This document shows, one piece after another, positions 18,978 to 28,505 of a DNA stretch of 64,000 nt; within the stretch, counting starts at the first letter, position 1, and every line of letters begins with the position of its first letter. Below the pieces are notes generated by a model, which was not told the origin of the DNA, did not search any database, and was given only the letters and a program-made list of their open reading frames with translations. The position numbers and the translations under genes are program-made. The stretch spans positions 203,953 through 267,952 of the forward strand of contig CALEHQ010000041.1 of assembly GCA_937876315.1 (NCBI GenBank), read 5' to 3'. The DNA comes from an uncultured Actinomycetes bacterium (lineage in GTDB: Bacteria > Actinomycetota > Acidimicrobiia > Acidimicrobiales > Acidimicrobilacustridaceae).

Positions 18978-19904
18978 TCAGTCCTGCGGCAGGAAGCTCG
19001 TATCGACATGGTCGCGGCCGGCGATTCGAGCAGAGATGAGGTCAATCGCCACGACGACCACGAATCCGAGGACCATCAATCCAATCGGAACCAACACTGG
19101 TCCCTCGATCCATCCGAGTTCTGTGCTGTCCAAACCACTAGGCCACGGCCAAAGCACGCGGATTGAACCGATCATGAGCCCAATCAATCCCGCCATGACC
19201 GTCGGTTCATGTTCCACCAATGCCCAGTGGAGCACCTGAGAAAAGAGAGCGAGACCGATAACGCAACCAAGCCCGAACACAACAATGATCGCAAGATCGC
19301 GATCACTTACTGCGGAGAGCACCGGACCGTACATACCCATCGTGACGAGAAGAAATGAACCACTGATGCCGGGCAAGATCATGGCGCAGATGGCAATCGC
19401 TCCTGCGATAAAGAATGCCCAAAGCGCTGGGTCGGCAACTTGACTGACGGTGTCGTCGCTCGTGCCGCCTCGAGCTCCGAGCAACACGAATGTGACGATG
19501 GCGACGATCACCATCACCGTCCATCGGCGTACATCACGAACTTCCAACAACCCCCAGGCCACCACCACTGATCCGGCAACAAGTCCAAGAAAAAGACCCG
19601 CCATCTGCACGGGACTGTTTTCGAGCAGATGCTCAATTACCCCTGACAGTGTGGCAACGGCAATGAGGACGCCGATGAGCAGCGGTGCGATCAGTCTCCA
19701 CTCGACAGAAACAAACGAATGACGTGCGCCGCTGAAGTCGAGTTTGACGAGACGCCCGAGCACCTTCGCCCCGGCACGCACCGAAGAGATCAGGCGTCGA
19801 TAGATGCCGAGAACAAGAGCGACTGTTCCGCCCGAGACTCCAGGGACGACATCAGCTGCCCCCATGAGAAATCCACGAACAACGTTCCCTAGGAGAGCAA
19901 GCAT
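18978..19904 (-). CDS. DUF368 membrane protein (PopT-like polyprenyl-phosphate translocase)
   Basis: A 308-residue polytopic membrane protein. The two family motifs are visible: PGVSGGT near residue 21 and PGISGS near 182, each in an inverted-topology half. DUF368 proteins have been shown in other bacteria to return undecaprenyl phosphate across the membrane for cell-wall synthesis, and that role is the likely one here. About eight hydrophobic segments are present. It stands alone, with a 147-base gap from TerC downstream of which it does not share an obvious function. Confidence 0.85.
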   Translation of the reverse strand: MLALLGNVVRGFLMGAADVVPGVSGGTVALVLGIYRRLISSVRAGAKVLGRLVKLDFSGARHSFVSVEWRLIAPLLIGVLIAVATLSGVIEHLLENSPVQMAGLFLGLVAGSVVVAWGLLEVRDVRRWTVMVIVAIVTFVLLGARGGTSDDTVSQVADPALWAFFIAGAIAICAMILPGISGSFLLVTMGMYGPVLSAVSDRDLAIIVVFGLGCVIGLALFSQVLHWALVEHEPTVMAGLIGLMIGSIRVLWPWPSGLDSTELGWIEGPVLVPIGLMVLGFVVVVAIDLISARIAGRDHVDTSFLPQD

Positions 19905-20051
19905 TCAACGCACCATAGTGAACGTCACCGGGGATGTGGCGACAGCGTGATCACCGGCGCGCATCAAAGGGAAGCAAACCGTTTGCTCGTCTTCGCTCCT
20001 GCGTCAGCGCCACAGAATGCGGTGCTGCGGACCCTCACGACTGGACCCAAA

Positions 20052-20813
20052 TCAGTGAGCGGTGCTCTCGTCAATGACCGGTTCGCGGAGATGGAGCGGC
20101 TCGACATGCTTCTTCTTTCGTCGGGTGCCGATATTGAGAACTTCTACGAATACCGAGAAGGCCATGGCGGCATAGACGTAGCCCTTGGGAATCTTCTGGC
20201 CGAATCCCTCCGCAATCAACATCGTGCCGATGAGAAGTAGGAACGCAAGCGCGAGCATCTTGACCGACGGATGGGCATTCACGAACGTGTAGATGGCCTT
20301 CGAAGCCAAAAGCATCACGAGAACCGACGTCATGATGGCAATGATCATGACTCCGACGTAGCTCGTCATGCCGACGGCCGTGATGACCGAGTCGATCGAG
20401 AACACCAAATCGAGCAGCAGGACCTGACCGATCACGGCAACGATCGTGGGCGCGACCTTTGCCGAAGTTGTGCCCTCTTCTCCCTCGAGTTTGTGATGGA
20501 TCTCCTTCGTGGCCTTATAGATAAGGAAGAGGCCGCCGGCGAGCAAGATCAACTCTTTGCCACTGAAGCCCACCGACCCGATGGTGAACAATTCCTTCTT
20601 TAGGGTGACCACCCAACCCACCGCCAAAAGCAGGAGTACTCGCATTCCGCCGGCGGCAAGGAGACCGATCTTTCGGGCCTTGTCCTGCTCCTCAGGCGGG
20701 AGCTTGGAAGCGAGAATCGAGATGAAAACGACATTGTCGACACCGAGCACGATCTCGAGTGTGAGCAGTGCTGCTAGCGCACTCCATGCGGTGGGGTCAG
20801 ACATCCAGTCCAT
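20052..20813 (-). CDS. TerC-family integral membrane protein
   Basis: A 253-residue membrane protein with the two TerC signatures EIVLGVDNVVFI (about 20-31) and DLVFSIDSVITA (about 135-146), each carrying the membrane-embedded acidic residues. TerC proteins are linked to manganese export or metalation of exported proteins and to tellurite resistance. The cytoplasmic tail is basic (TRRKKKH). No Mn riboswitch could fit in the short gap from the preceding lipoprotein gene. Confidence 0.87.
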   Translation of the reverse strand: MDWMSDPTAWSALAALLTLEIVLGVDNVVFISILASKLPPEEQDKARKIGLLAAGGMRVLLLLAVGWVVTLKKELFTIGSVGFSGKELILLAGGLFLIYKATKEIHHKLEGEEGTTSAKVAPTIVAVIGQVLLLDLVFSIDSVITAVGMTSYVGVMIIAIMTSVLVMLLASKAIYTFVNAHPSVKMLALAFLLLIGTMLIAEGFGQKIPKGYVYAAMAFSVFVEVLNIGTRRKKKHVEPLHLREPVIDESTAH

Positions 20814-20865
20814 GAGTCAGGAGATTACTGAGGTTCACCACGCACCGTTGAAAAACATCTCAGCT

Positions 20866-22251
20866 CTACTCAGCCACCCTCGAGATGCGATTACCGTCCA
20901 ACTTGGCTCGATCGACTGCTGGACCAGTGAGGCTGACGAGATACTTCGAATTGCATGCCTGGGTTCCGATCGTGGTCGGCAACACCTGCTCAAACTTCGT
21001 ACCCGAAAGCTTTACAACCATCGAACAATCCCCGGGCTTGTTGCCACCTGGGTTCGTCGGTGACTGTAAGCCGCCCGCGTCATAACTCGTGACCTTCTGG
21101 AGCGCGCTAATCACGCAATCGCTCGAGAGGTTCGACCCACATTCTTTAACTCCTTGCGCCCAAAGCAGGAACGCCGCAGTCGCCTGTGCACCAGAGAGAC
21201 TGGTTGAACCGCCGTTTGCCTTCACAATTTCAACATATTTTGCTGTGGCCGGGACCTTGTCGGCTTGTTCAAACGGGTAGAACGGCATCTGCACATAGAC
21301 GTTGTCGGCGTTGCCGTTCGTATTCCACTTTGCAAATGCGCTGTCGTAGAAATTGGCCTCCTGCAGCCACAGGGGGTCGAAGTCGAGAGTCTTTGCTGCA
21401 TCAAGAAGATTCTCGAAGTGCGGAGCCGGAGAGCCTGAGAAGTACACAATTTCGGCGCCACAGTCCTTCAACCGCTGCACAAACGGCAACCAATTTGCCT
21501 CTCCCAGGATGTTGTACGACTGCTCGCAGTCGAGGAAGTTCCAACCAACCTGTTCGTAAGCGATGACAGCTTTTTTTGCCAAATCAACAAGAGCGACAAA
21601 GTCACCATAAATAATCGCTGCCTTCTTGACCTGCGACGGGAATTGCTCGGCCATTTGCGCCGCGGCGGAAACGTTGGCGAAGTCAACCGGGTTAGGCGAC
21701 GGCTGCACCATCAGGGGGCCATTCGAGAACTGTGGTGAAACTGAATATGCCGGTACTGACGCCATCTTGCATCCAACACGGATCTGTTCTTGCGCCGAAT
21801 CAAGCGACCAGCCCTGTCCAACCAGCATGAAATCTTGCGCGCAAGCCTCGGTCATCACGTTGGCCACATTCATGATTGCTGCATCGCGATAATTGCCAAT
21901 GATCTGACGGCCGTTGATGCCACCTTGGTCATTGCACCACTTGATCATCGCCTTCATTGCGTCAGACATTTCCTTATTCAGACCCGGAGCCGCTGGGTAG
22001 CCGGCGTCATCTCCAAAACCAATCGTGATGCTCGTGTCGGTGACGCCCTGCTGCGTCGCCCCCTTTGCTTCGCCCTTGCCACATGGCGATGCCATTGTTC
22101 CGAAGTCTGTCGAAGAAACAATTTTCGATGTCGAGGAAGTGCCGCTTGACGTATCAGCGCGACCGCCTCCACAAGCCACAACGAAAAGGCTGGCTAACGC
22201 AAGAAAGCCTGCGATGAGAACCAACCGGTGCGAATGCGGACGAACCGACAT
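20866..22251 (-). CDS. LivJ-type solute-binding lipoprotein, paralogue 1
   Basis: About 461 residues, type I periplasmic-binding fold as in branched-chain amino acid ABC transporters. A signal peptide ends in the lipobox FVVAC followed by GGG, so the mature protein is lipid-anchored outside. The body motifs GVTDTSITIGFGDDAG and KWCNDQGGINGRQ recur in the paralogues at 33373 and 34951. Tandem ATGs at 22254 and 22251 follow a GAGGGG; the second has the better spacing. No permease or ATPase gene is nearby, so the transporter partner is elsewhere or absent. The repeat array begins directly upstream. Confidence 0.85.
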   Translation of the reverse strand: MSVRPHSHRLVLIAGFLALASLFVVACGGGRADTSSGTSSTSKIVSSTDFGTMASPCGKGEAKGATQQGVTDTSITIGFGDDAGYPAAPGLNKEMSDAMKAMIKWCNDQGGINGRQIIGNYRDAAIMNVANVMTEACAQDFMLVGQGWSLDSAQEQIRVGCKMASVPAYSVSPQFSNGPLMVQPSPNPVDFANVSAAAQMAEQFPSQVKKAAIIYGDFVALVDLAKKAVIAYEQVGWNFLDCEQSYNILGEANWLPFVQRLKDCGAEIVYFSGSPAPHFENLLDAAKTLDFDPLWLQEANFYDSAFAKWNTNGNADNVYVQMPFYPFEQADKVPATAKYVEIVKANGGSTSLSGAQATAAFLLWAQGVKECGSNLSSDCVISALQKVTSYDAGGLQSPTNPGGNKPGDCSMVVKLSGTKFEQVLPTTIGTQACNSKYLVSLTGPAVDRAKLDGNRISRVAE

Positions 22252-22347
22252 CATTTCCCCTCAAGCCATAGCGATGCGCAGTACACGAATTGGAATACCA
22301 CGGCTTTTCTATCAACTACTAACCGTATCGAAGCCTATCGGGCCGTT

Positions 22348-22530
22348 TTCGACCGCCCGATACCCCCGAACTCCACTTCCCCAGTGGCTTGCGGGCCATT
22401 GCAACGAGTTTCGCGCAAGGTCCCACTCACAACCCGCCCTCGCAGGACGTGGGCAAACGTCCCAACCTGAAGGTCAACGTGTCTATATAAATAGATAGTG
22501 AAACGTATTTCGGCCAAAAGTGAACCGCTG
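22348..22530. repeat. Array repeat, copy A (full-length, diverged)
   Basis: A diverged copy of the repeat best seen at 29461-29702. Shared blocks are the TTCGACCGCCCGATA start, CCCCCGAACT, the GAGTTTCGCGC segment, CCGCCCTCG, and the end block ATAGATAGTGAAACG with CGGCCAAAAGTGAA. It lies in the 466-base gap between the first solute-binding lipoprotein and the amidohydrolase. The rest of this gap shows no gene. Confidence 0.7.
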
Positions 22531-22717
22531 ACCTGTTCAGTTGTTTATCCCTGGAGATCTCGGCGGATGGTTGGCCATTGAACGCAGGGACGACTGTGTA
22601 GGCAAGGTTTGTCGATGACCTTGCCAAAGGCCGAAACATCAGAGGCGTTGTCACCCTGCACTACCGCCTAGATTCCCCGGTCAGGACAGGCCCCAAGTCG
22701 GTCCACGAGGGGGAACC

Positions 22718-24451
22718 GTGCTTGACCATCGGATCATCGGTGCAACTGTGGTGGACGGAACCGGCGCGCCAGCAGTTGTGGCCGACATCGGCATTCGCGA
22801 CGGCCGCATCGTGACGATCGTCGAACCAGGAATGTTGCACGAAGAAGCGCTCGAAACTTTCGACGCCACCGGCCTAATCGTGAGCCCCGGCTTCGTCGAC
22901 ATGCACACGCATTACGACGCGCAACTTTTCTGGGATCCGTTCGCTGCTCCATCGAACGTTCACGGCGTTACCTCAGTGATCGGGGGTAACTGCAGTTTCA
23001 GCATCGCCCCCGTTAAGCCGCAGGACGCCGACTACATCCGGCGGATGCTCGCGAAGGTCGAGGGCATGCCGCTCGCCGCTCTCGAACAGGGAGTGCCGTG
23101 GTCTTGGTCAACCTTTGGCGAGTACCTCGACGCGCTCGAGGGAACGATTGCAGTCAACGCTGGCTTTATGGTCGGCCACAGTGCGCTGCGCCGTTACGTG
23201 CTCGGAGCGGAAGCGAATTTCCGAGCTGCAACCCCGAGCGAGCTCGATGACATGCGGCGCGCACTTGGTGCTTCGATCGAAGCTGGCGCGCTCGGACTTT
23301 CAATGGACTGCTCGTCCTCGCACAGCGACGGCAATGGCGACCCGGTGCCAGCGAAGGGCGCCGACCGTGAAGAGATCCTCTCGTTATGTGAGGAGACCGG
23401 TCAATGGCCCGGCACCACCCTCGAAGGAATCTTCGATGGCGCAAGCGACGGGTTCGACGAATCAGAACTCGAACTGCTGCCGGCAATGTCCGTGCGGGCC
23501 AACCGACCGCTCAACTGGAACCTGCTTGTTGTTGATACACGCGACCCCGATCGCGTCGATCGTCATCTTGCAGTATCGAAACGTGCGCGCGAACTCGGCG
23601 GTCGCGTCGTTGCGCTCACCATGCCGGTGATCGTTCCGATGAACATGAGTTTTGGAAATTACTGCGCACTGAATTTGATGCCCGGATGGGGGCCGATTCT
23701 CAACGCACCAGTTCCGGCGCGCATCGAAATGCTGCGCGACGAGCCGACGAGGCGAATGATGGTTGCCCGAGCCGACAGTGAAGAAGCTGGCATGTTCCGC
23801 CGCCTCGCAGGATTCGCTGATTACATCATTGGCGATACGTTCAGCGCTGCCAACGAGGGACTCGCCGGCCGCAAGGTGCGCGATATCGCTGCCGAGCGTG
23901 GTGATGTCGAGCCATTTGACACGCTCATCGACATTGTCATCGCCGACGATCTCCGAACGGTGTTGTGGCCAAGTGCCCCCGACGATGATGACGCTCACTG
24001 GATTATGCGTCGTGAACTGTGGGATGACCCCGACGTCATTCTCGGCGGTAGCGATGCGGGTGCGCACCTCGACCGCATGTGTGGCGGTTCTTACCCCACT
24101 CGCCTGCTCGCCGATTCGCTTCGGGGACGAAAGTTGTTGAGTCTCGAGCGCGCCGTGCAGGCGCTTACCGATGTTCCGGCGCGTCATCTCGGGCTGCGCG
24201 ACCGCGGCCAGGTCAAAGAGGGGTGGATCGCCGATCTTGTGGTGTTTGATCCCGCCACCGTCGACACCGCCACACCAACTATCGCGCACGATCTTCCCGG
24301 CGGCTCGCCGCGCATGCACGCCGAATCGGTTGGCATCGTGCGCGTCTTTGTCGGAGGCGTTGTCACCGTTGCTGATGGAGCGTCCACAGGAGCGCGGCCC
24401 GGGGCCGTGCTGCGTTCAGGCCGCGACACAGACACTGTCACCGTGCACTGA
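22718..24451 (+). CDS. D-aminoacylase-like amidohydrolase
   Basis: A 577-residue amidohydrolase-superfamily protein resembling N-acyl-D-amino-acid deacylases. Metal-site elements visible are HTHYDAQ (about 68-74), the bridging-type Cys in GGNCSFSIAP (about 95), and Asp in GGSDAGAHLDR (about 444). The two middle histidines usual in D-aminoacylases are not obvious; the region reads GTTLEGIFDG and RPLNWN. It may therefore bind a single metal or act on another amide. The GTG start has a strong GAGGGGGA ribosome site. It occupies one unit of the repeat-spaced array. Confidence 0.78.
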   Translation: MLDHRIIGATVVDGTGAPAVVADIGIRDGRIVTIVEPGMLHEEALETFDATGLIVSPGFVDMHTHYDAQLFWDPFAAPSNVHGVTSVIGGNCSFSIAPVKPQDADYIRRMLAKVEGMPLAALEQGVPWSWSTFGEYLDALEGTIAVNAGFMVGHSALRRYVLGAEANFRAATPSELDDMRRALGASIEAGALGLSMDCSSSHSDGNGDPVPAKGADREEILSLCEETGQWPGTTLEGIFDGASDGFDESELELLPAMSVRANRPLNWNLLVVDTRDPDRVDRHLAVSKRARELGGRVVALTMPVIVPMNMSFGNYCALNLMPGWGPILNAPVPARIEMLRDEPTRRMMVARADSEEAGMFRRLAGFADYIIGDTFSAANEGLAGRKVRDIAAERGDVEPFDTLIDIVIADDLRTVLWPSAPDDDDAHWIMRRELWDDPDVILGGSDAGAHLDRMCGGSYPTRLLADSLRGRKLLSLERAVQALTDVPARHLGLRDRGQVKEGWIADLVVFDPATVDTATPTIAHDLPGGSPRMHAESVGIVRVFVGGVVTVADGASTGARPGAVLRSGRDTDTVTVH

Positions 24452-24567
24452 AAAGAGTTACTCCAGGAGCACCTTCCGAAGCGAAACTGCGAAGCCAATG
24501 CCTCGGCGCGCCTCACTCACCACGTCACGTCCCAAGTCTCGCCATGACTTGGTCTCACTGAATGTTC

Positions 24568-24690
24568 AATCGGCCTAGAACCCCCGAACCAGCCTTGCCC
24601 CAGTGACTTGCGGACCGTTGCGCCGAGTATCGCGTCGTTAGAGAAATAGGTAAGGAAACGCGATTCGGCCAAAAGTAAAAGGCGGCCTTC
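24568..24690. repeat. Array repeat, copy B (internally shortened)
   Basis: Shares CGGCCTAGAACCCCCGAAC, GCGGACCGTTGCGCCGAGT and the end block AGAAATAGGTAAGGAAACGCG with CGGCCAAAAGT, but lacks the middle hairpin region. It lies in the 454-base gap between the amidohydrolase and the aldehyde dehydrogenase. I see no gene in the remainder of that gap. Confidence 0.7.
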
Positions 24691-24905
24691 ATCGTGCTTC
24701 CTTGAGTGCAGGAATTTAGTATGCGACCGATTGAGCGACCTTGAGGAATTCACCCGCACTAAGAGCAGTTGCGATGGCAGTCAGCCCCTTCGGACCATGC
24801 GGGGATCACCGTCGCCCGTGCGGATGCGGTCCAGAACAAACACCGAGTCGATCCACAACTGTCTTGGACCCTAGCGAAATTATCTAGGACACATAGGATC
24901 CATTC

Positions 24906-26441
24906 ATGGGACTTTCAATCAAGACGGGCACAGCATGGAGCGATGTATTTGCTCAGGCTCAAACAATTGCACCAGAAGCTTTCGAATCAGATCGAATTTG
25001 TAATCTGGTAAATGGAGACTGGTCGAAAATTGGTGATACGTCGCCTCATGCCTCACCGCTGGACGGCACTTTGATTCCTGGACCACCTCTTTTAACGGGT
25101 GAGCAGGCATTTGATGCGATGTCTGGCGCCTTGCGACAAGACAAAGAATGGTCAAAAGTTTCTTTGGATGAACGCAAGAGTCGAGTTGCTGAGGCCCTTC
25201 GTTTGCTGCGCGAAGTTCGCGACACCGTTGCTCTTTTTTTGGTGTGGGAGATCGGAAAGCCATGGAGTACGGCATGTGCAGACGTAGACCGTTGTATCGA
25301 TGGTGTGGAGTGGTATCTGACTCAAATCGATCGCCAGATGGAAAGTCGAACTCCCCTTAATGGCCCTGTGTCAAACATTGCATCGTGGAACTATCCCTTG
25401 AGCGTCTTGGTGCATGCAGAGCTTGTCCAAATGCTTGCGGGAAACGCAGTCATTGCGAAGACACCGACGCAAGGTGGGTTTCACGCTCTAACACTTGCTC
25501 ATGTGTGTATGGCTCGTGCAGGTCTGCCAGTCACTCTTGTATCTGGTTCGGGTGCTGCTCTCAGCGACGCCCTGATTTCATCTCCAGAGCTTGGAGCTCT
25601 TGCGTTTGTTGGGGGGCGGTCAAATGGTCGCAAGGTAGCGACCACACTTGCCGACTTTCGTAAACGTCACATTCTTGAGCAAGAAGGTTTGAACGCGTGG
25701 GGCATTTGGAACTATTCGCAATGGGATGATCTTGCTGGCCATTTGAAAAAAGGCTTTGAATACGCCAAGCAGCGGTGCACCGCCTATCCGCGCTATGTCA
25801 TCCAGCGAGATCTTTTACCTGCATTTCTGGAGATGTACTTTCCGGTAGTCAATTCCTTGAGTTTTGGGCATCCATGTGCTGTTGAAAATGACAGTGATCC
25901 GCTACCAGAACTCAGCTTCGGTCCGGTTATACAGCGCTCAAAGGCAGAGTCCTTGCGCTCGCTCTTTGACGAGGCTGTTAGGACTGGTGGAATTCCACTT
26001 TTGCGAGATCATGTCGAACGCGGTCGTTTCATCGACGGTCAGGACACGTCTGCTTACGTTGCTCCGGCATGTGTTCTGTCTCCGCCATCTGGTTGGGCGT
26101 TGCATCACTCAGAGCCTTTTGGTCCTCTCGACTCAATCGTGGTTGTGGATACCGAGGCCGAACTGATCGCAGCAATGAATGCATCAAACGGATCACTTGT
26201 TGCGTCACTCGCCACAGATGACCTCAATTTTGCAGAGCGTATTAAGGAAGATATTCAGGCTTTCAAAGTGGGAATAAACAAACCTCGGTCGCGCGGGGAT
26301 CGTGAAGAAGTCTTTGGTGGTCGAGGTAGTTCATGGAAGGGTGCATTCGTTGGAGGTGACTTGCTTGTTGACGCGGTCACGCAAGGAGAACGCCCGTTAT
26401 ATGGCAATTTCCCTGAAGGTTCTCGCTACCCGCAGACGTAA
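24906..26441 (+). CDS. Aldehyde dehydrogenase family protein
   Basis: A 511-residue ALDH-fold enzyme oxidising an aldehyde or acyl-CoA semialdehyde with NAD(P). Visible elements are NIASWNYPLSV near residue 160 (catalytic Asn), AGNAVIAKTP near 183, the general-base Glu in LEQEGLNAWG near 260, and the catalytic Cys in KQRCTAYPR near 300; SEPFGPLDS is near 400. The usual ELGGK is altered to EQEGL. Its codons use more A and T than flanking genes, which suggests recent acquisition. It forms one unit of the repeat-spaced array. Confidence 0.82.
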   Translation: MGLSIKTGTAWSDVFAQAQTIAPEAFESDRICNLVNGDWSKIGDTSPHASPLDGTLIPGPPLLTGEQAFDAMSGALRQDKEWSKVSLDERKSRVAEALRLLREVRDTVALFLVWEIGKPWSTACADVDRCIDGVEWYLTQIDRQMESRTPLNGPVSNIASWNYPLSVLVHAELVQMLAGNAVIAKTPTQGGFHALTLAHVCMARAGLPVTLVSGSGAALSDALISSPELGALAFVGGRSNGRKVATTLADFRKRHILEQEGLNAWGIWNYSQWDDLAGHLKKGFEYAKQRCTAYPRYVIQRDLLPAFLEMYFPVVNSLSFGHPCAVENDSDPLPELSFGPVIQRSKAESLRSLFDEAVRTGGIPLLRDHVERGRFIDGQDTSAYVAPACVLSPPSGWALHHSEPFGPLDSIVVVDTEAELIAAMNASNGSLVASLATDDLNFAERIKEDIQAFKVGINKPRSRGDREEVFGGRGSSWKGAFVGGDLLVDAVTQGERPLYGNFPEGSRYPQT

Positions 26442-26643
26442 CGAACGGTCTCGCACTTGGAGAGGTCAGAAACCTTTCGTGGCCTGAACCCCGATTGGTG
26501 TCCAGGGCCCAGTGGGCCATTGCTCGGAGGTCCATTCGTGAAGTTGGGGAGGAATCGAACTCCAGCGAGCCGCGACCTGGCATCGATATCCGCTGATGTG
26601 GTCTGGCATTCAAGGAAAGGTGTGACGCAGTGTTGATTTCCAT

Positions 26644-27939
26644 GTGATTGGCGACGAGTATCAGTTCATGGACTATCAGGTATGTGACCTCGCACCATCC
26701 GATATCGGGGCCGCAGTGCGACTTCTCGAGACGTTGCGATTGGTGCCTGATAGCTCGCCGATTGATATCGCTCAGTTCATCTCCGATGTAAATAGTGGTG
26801 CAGTCGTTGTCGTGGCATTGGCCAACGGTGCGCTTGTCGGTCTTGCGAGTGCTCGCGTAGCCGGCGATGGCGCGTGGACTCAATTGGTGGCGATCTCTCC
26901 TGAATGGCGCCACCGAGGTATTGGTTCGGCGCTAGCGAGAGGTCTCGAGGATCGGTTGTTGCACGTGGGTGTGCGCAAGATTTCCGCGCTGCTCGGCCCC
27001 GGCGAGGTCGGCGAACGAGCACTGTTGAATCGTGGATTCACCGCTACCGAGGGCATGGTGCTGTACGAGAAGTCACTGTCGTTGGAACCGGGCGACGTGC
27101 GCGTCATCGACAAGTGGGGTGGCCAGATCCTTGACGGTGACCTGTGGGACCTTGCCGCCGGCATGGAACGCGAAAAAACGCTTATCGATCAGCGGATCGT
27201 GGCGCCGCTGTCGGATCCAGCGCTCGCAGCGCAGATTGGTCTCCGTCCACCTGCGACCGCGCTCATGTTCGGACCACCTGGCACCGGCAAGACCACCTTC
27301 GCCAAAGCCATGGCAAGTCGGCTCGGATGGCCCTTCGTTGAACTGTTGCCCTCCAAGTTGTCGAGTGGCGAGGGGACCCTTTCGAACGAACTCCGTGAAG
27401 CCTTCCTGGAGCTGGGCCAGCTTGATCACGTGGTGATCTTCATCGATGAGTTCGACGAGATCGCGCCTGCCCGTGAGAGTCGCCCCGCATCCGCAGGCGT
27501 GGTCAACGAATTGCTGAAGTGCATTCCCGACTTTCGGCGTCGGCCCGGAAAGCTTCTGATCTGTGCGACCAACTTCGTCGAGACAATCGACCCCGCCGTG
27601 TTACGTCCGGGACGGTTCGACCTCCTGATCGGCATCGGCCCGCCCGACATGACCGCACTGACCATGCTGTGGACTCAGGCACTGGACGGCATGACGCTTG
27701 CGGCAGGGGTCGACCCGTCCGTGCTTGCCGAGAGGTGCTCGGGCTTCACCCCCGGCGATGTGGACCTTGCTGCACAGCGCGCCGCCGCTGAAGCGTTCGC
27801 GCGGGCGAGGTCGACAACGCAATCGGTAGTAGTGACGGGCGACGACCTGACCGCTGCGATCGACAGGACCAGGCCCTCCATCACTCCGCAGATGCGTGAG
27901 GCCTTCACCGCCGAAGTGTCGATGTTCGAGCGCGTCTAA
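26644..27939 (+). CDS. GNAT acetyltransferase fused to an AAA+ ATPase
   Basis: A 431-residue two-domain protein. Residues about 10-145 form a GNAT fold with the acetyl-CoA loop RHRGIGSAL. Residues about 175-420 form an AAA+ module with Walker A GPPGTGKTT, Walker B VVIFIDEFDE, sensor 1 ICATNF, and the second-region-of-homology LRPGRFD. Similar fusions occur in some actinobacteria but have no settled function; acetylation of a protein that the ATPase remodels is one possibility. GTG 26644 and ATG 26668 are both possible starts. It has array repeats within a few hundred bases on its 3' side. Confidence 0.8.
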   Translation: MIGDEYQFMDYQVCDLAPSDIGAAVRLLETLRLVPDSSPIDIAQFISDVNSGAVVVVALANGALVGLASARVAGDGAWTQLVAISPEWRHRGIGSALARGLEDRLLHVGVRKISALLGPGEVGERALLNRGFTATEGMVLYEKSLSLEPGDVRVIDKWGGQILDGDLWDLAAGMEREKTLIDQRIVAPLSDPALAAQIGLRPPATALMFGPPGTGKTTFAKAMASRLGWPFVELLPSKLSSGEGTLSNELREAFLELGQLDHVVIFIDEFDEIAPARESRPASAGVVNELLKCIPDFRRRPGKLLICATNFVETIDPAVLRPGRFDLLIGIGPPDMTALTMLWTQALDGMTLAAGVDPSVLAERCSGFTPGDVDLAAQRAAAEAFARARSTTQSVVVTGDDLTAAIDRTRPSITPQMREAFTAEVSMFERV

Positions 27940-27975
27940 GGAACAACGCCATCGCCTCAAGTCTCTAGTGAGCAG

Positions 27976-28104
27976 CGAGTTTCGCGCCAGGTCCTACTCA
28001 CACCCCGCCCTCCTGAGACGTGCGCGTAATTCAAAACCCGCAGGTCAACGCGTTTACAGAAATAGGTAGTGAAACGCGTTTCGGCCAAAAGTGAAACGCG
28101 GCTC
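27976..28104. repeat. Array repeat, copy C (lacks the left part)
   Basis: Starts at the GAGTTTCGCGCCAGGTCC segment and runs to AAACGCGGCTC. The final 83 bases (28022-28104) match 29620-29702 of copy D with only two differences. It contains the inverted repeat CGCGTTTC / GAAACGCG near its end. Confidence 0.85.
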
Positions 28105-28141
28105 TATCGAGCTGTTTGGGCCTGGCGATGTTGCCGCAGCT

Positions 28142-28474
28142 TCAGCCTGTGAAAACTGGAACTACCTGGTCTGACGCGACTGTGGTTGTTGACGGAGACA
28201 CAGTCGTTGTCGTTGTTGACGGAGGCACAGGGCCGGTTAACGACAGCACCAACGTCTCAATGGCGGAACCGGCCTGCGCGTCACCAACCGTGACTCACTC
28301 AGACACGACACCGAACTCAACCCGGTTCCGTATTTCCCACTATTGGCCTTATCCGACAGGGGCGTATTCGACAGTGACGTCACCATCTATCACCTCAATT
28401 TCAACCTGAATTGTCGTTTGAACGACAAACAGATAATTCGGGCAAACGTTGTTGGTAGGGGATTCAGCCCTGTT
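28142..28474 (-). pseudogene. Decayed 3' end of a secreted-type gene ending in VPVFTG
   Basis: On the minus strand one frame reads as protein-like sequence interrupted by stops at 28351-28349 (TAA), 28342-28340 (TAG) and 28297-28295 (TGA). The parts are VEIEVIDGDVTVEYAPVG, then RNRVEFGVVSE, then VTVGDAQAGSAIETLVLSLT, then a Pro/Thr-rich linker (PPSTTTTTVSPSTTT), ending in VPVFTG before TGA at 28144-28142. The linker plus terminal hexapeptide resemble the ends of exported proteins in this window. I take it as a gene remnant; it could be chance, but the hexapeptide match argues otherwise. Confidence 0.5.
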
Positions 28475-28505
28475 TCAGCGCTTGAACCAAGAATAAACTA
28501 GCGAA

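Noticed and set aside
28116..28409. Plus-strand 97-codon ORF
   Set aside because: Low-complexity valine/threonine sequence without ribosome site; the opposite strand gives a better protein-like signal.
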